A stretch of DNA of 5,037 bases from Micrococcales bacterium (GTDB lineage: Bacteria; Actinomycetota; Actinomycetes; S36-B12): the NCBI GenBank assembly GCA_002694095.1, contig NZLD01000048.1, positions 45,027 through 50,063 of the forward strand, given 5' to 3'. A program made the translations under genes and the position numbers. The notes under the pieces are model-generated. The model saw only the letters and a program-made list of their open reading frames with translations, ran no database searches and was not told the origin of the DNA. Positions 5,011-5,037 of the stretch are shown here, piece after piece (positions within the stretch are counted from its first letter, which is position 1; each line of letters opens with the position of its first letter).

Positions 5011-5037
5011 CGGGGGGATAGCCCAGGGGAGCGCGGC
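4885..5037 (-). CDS. menA: 1,4-dihydroxy-2-naphthoate polyprenyltransferase MenA, C-terminal part (runs off right edge)
   Basis: On the minus strand an open frame runs from the window edge to a TGA at 4887-4885, giving 50 residues. It reads IPPLRVVTSGAVGPGLIAAL followed by VATGRLVIAYCVALSTGLIL. The R-V-(x)-SGA-(x)-G-(x)-LI pattern, then ATGR and a final hydrophobic helix, is how MenA of the UbiA prenyltransferase family ends in actinobacteria. MenA attaches the polyprenyl chain to 1,4-dihydroxy-2-naphthoate in menaquinone synthesis at the membrane. The catalytic Asp-rich motifs lie beyond the edge, so the call rests on the C-terminus and on gene context, since menA commonly neighbours DUF4229 and PLDc_N genes in actinobacteria. 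Its last 41 codons plus stop overlap the DUF4229 tail in opposite orientation. The alternative is another small hydrophobic membrane protein C-terminus. Confidence 0.75.
   Translation of the reverse strand, partial: AALPWAIPPLRVVTSGAVGPGLIAALVATGRLVIAYCVALSTGLILPLFI

Overview
The window is a GC-rich, tightly packed chromosomal segment from an actinobacterium (Actinomycetota), coding for respiratory-chain assembly. The taxon is inferred from gene content and order: a histidine phosphatase gene running into a TlpA/ResA-like thioredoxin, CcdA, ResB and CcsB, followed by PLDc_N, DUF4229 and menA genes. That order resembles the gpm2-Rv0526-ccdA-resB-ccsA cluster of Mycobacterium tuberculosis. Nothing in the sequence fixes the genus. 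I see no mobile element, CRISPR array, rRNA or tRNA.

Region 1 (1-4105, plus strand) is a five-gene operon whose stop and start codons overlap at all four junctions. It holds the 3' end of a histidine phosphatase gene, a lipoprotein thiol-disulfide oxidoreductase (ResA/TlpA type), the membrane electron carrier CcdA, and the two halves of the System II haem lyase, ResB and CcsB. By family knowledge, CcdA passes reducing equivalents from the cytoplasm to the extracytoplasmic thioredoxin. The thioredoxin keeps the CXXCH cysteines of apocytochrome c reduced, and ResB-CcsB brings haem across the membrane and attaches it. In actinobacteria the main client is expected to be the dihaem cytochrome c subunit of the bcc complex.

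Region 2 (4106-4444) is a 33-bp convergent gap and then a small two-helix PLDc_N membrane protein on the minus strand. Region 3 (4445-4584) is a 140-bp divergent intergenic region. It carries four copies of GACGCG at an exact 16-bp period and plausible -10 elements for both flanking genes. Region 4 (4585-5037) holds a plus-strand DUF4229 membrane protein whose acidic C-terminal tail is encoded directly antisense to the 3' end of a minus-strand gene. That gene translates as the C-terminus of MenA, the menaquinone prenyltransferase, and runs off the right edge. Cytochrome c maturation and menaquinone synthesis are thus adjacent, both serving the menaquinol-bcc-aa3 respiratory chain.

I found no clear evidence of a new multi-gene system. 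The two items most worth a second look are the 126-bp codon-aligned antisense overlap of DUF4229 with menA and the 16-bp-period repeat array upstream of DUF4229.
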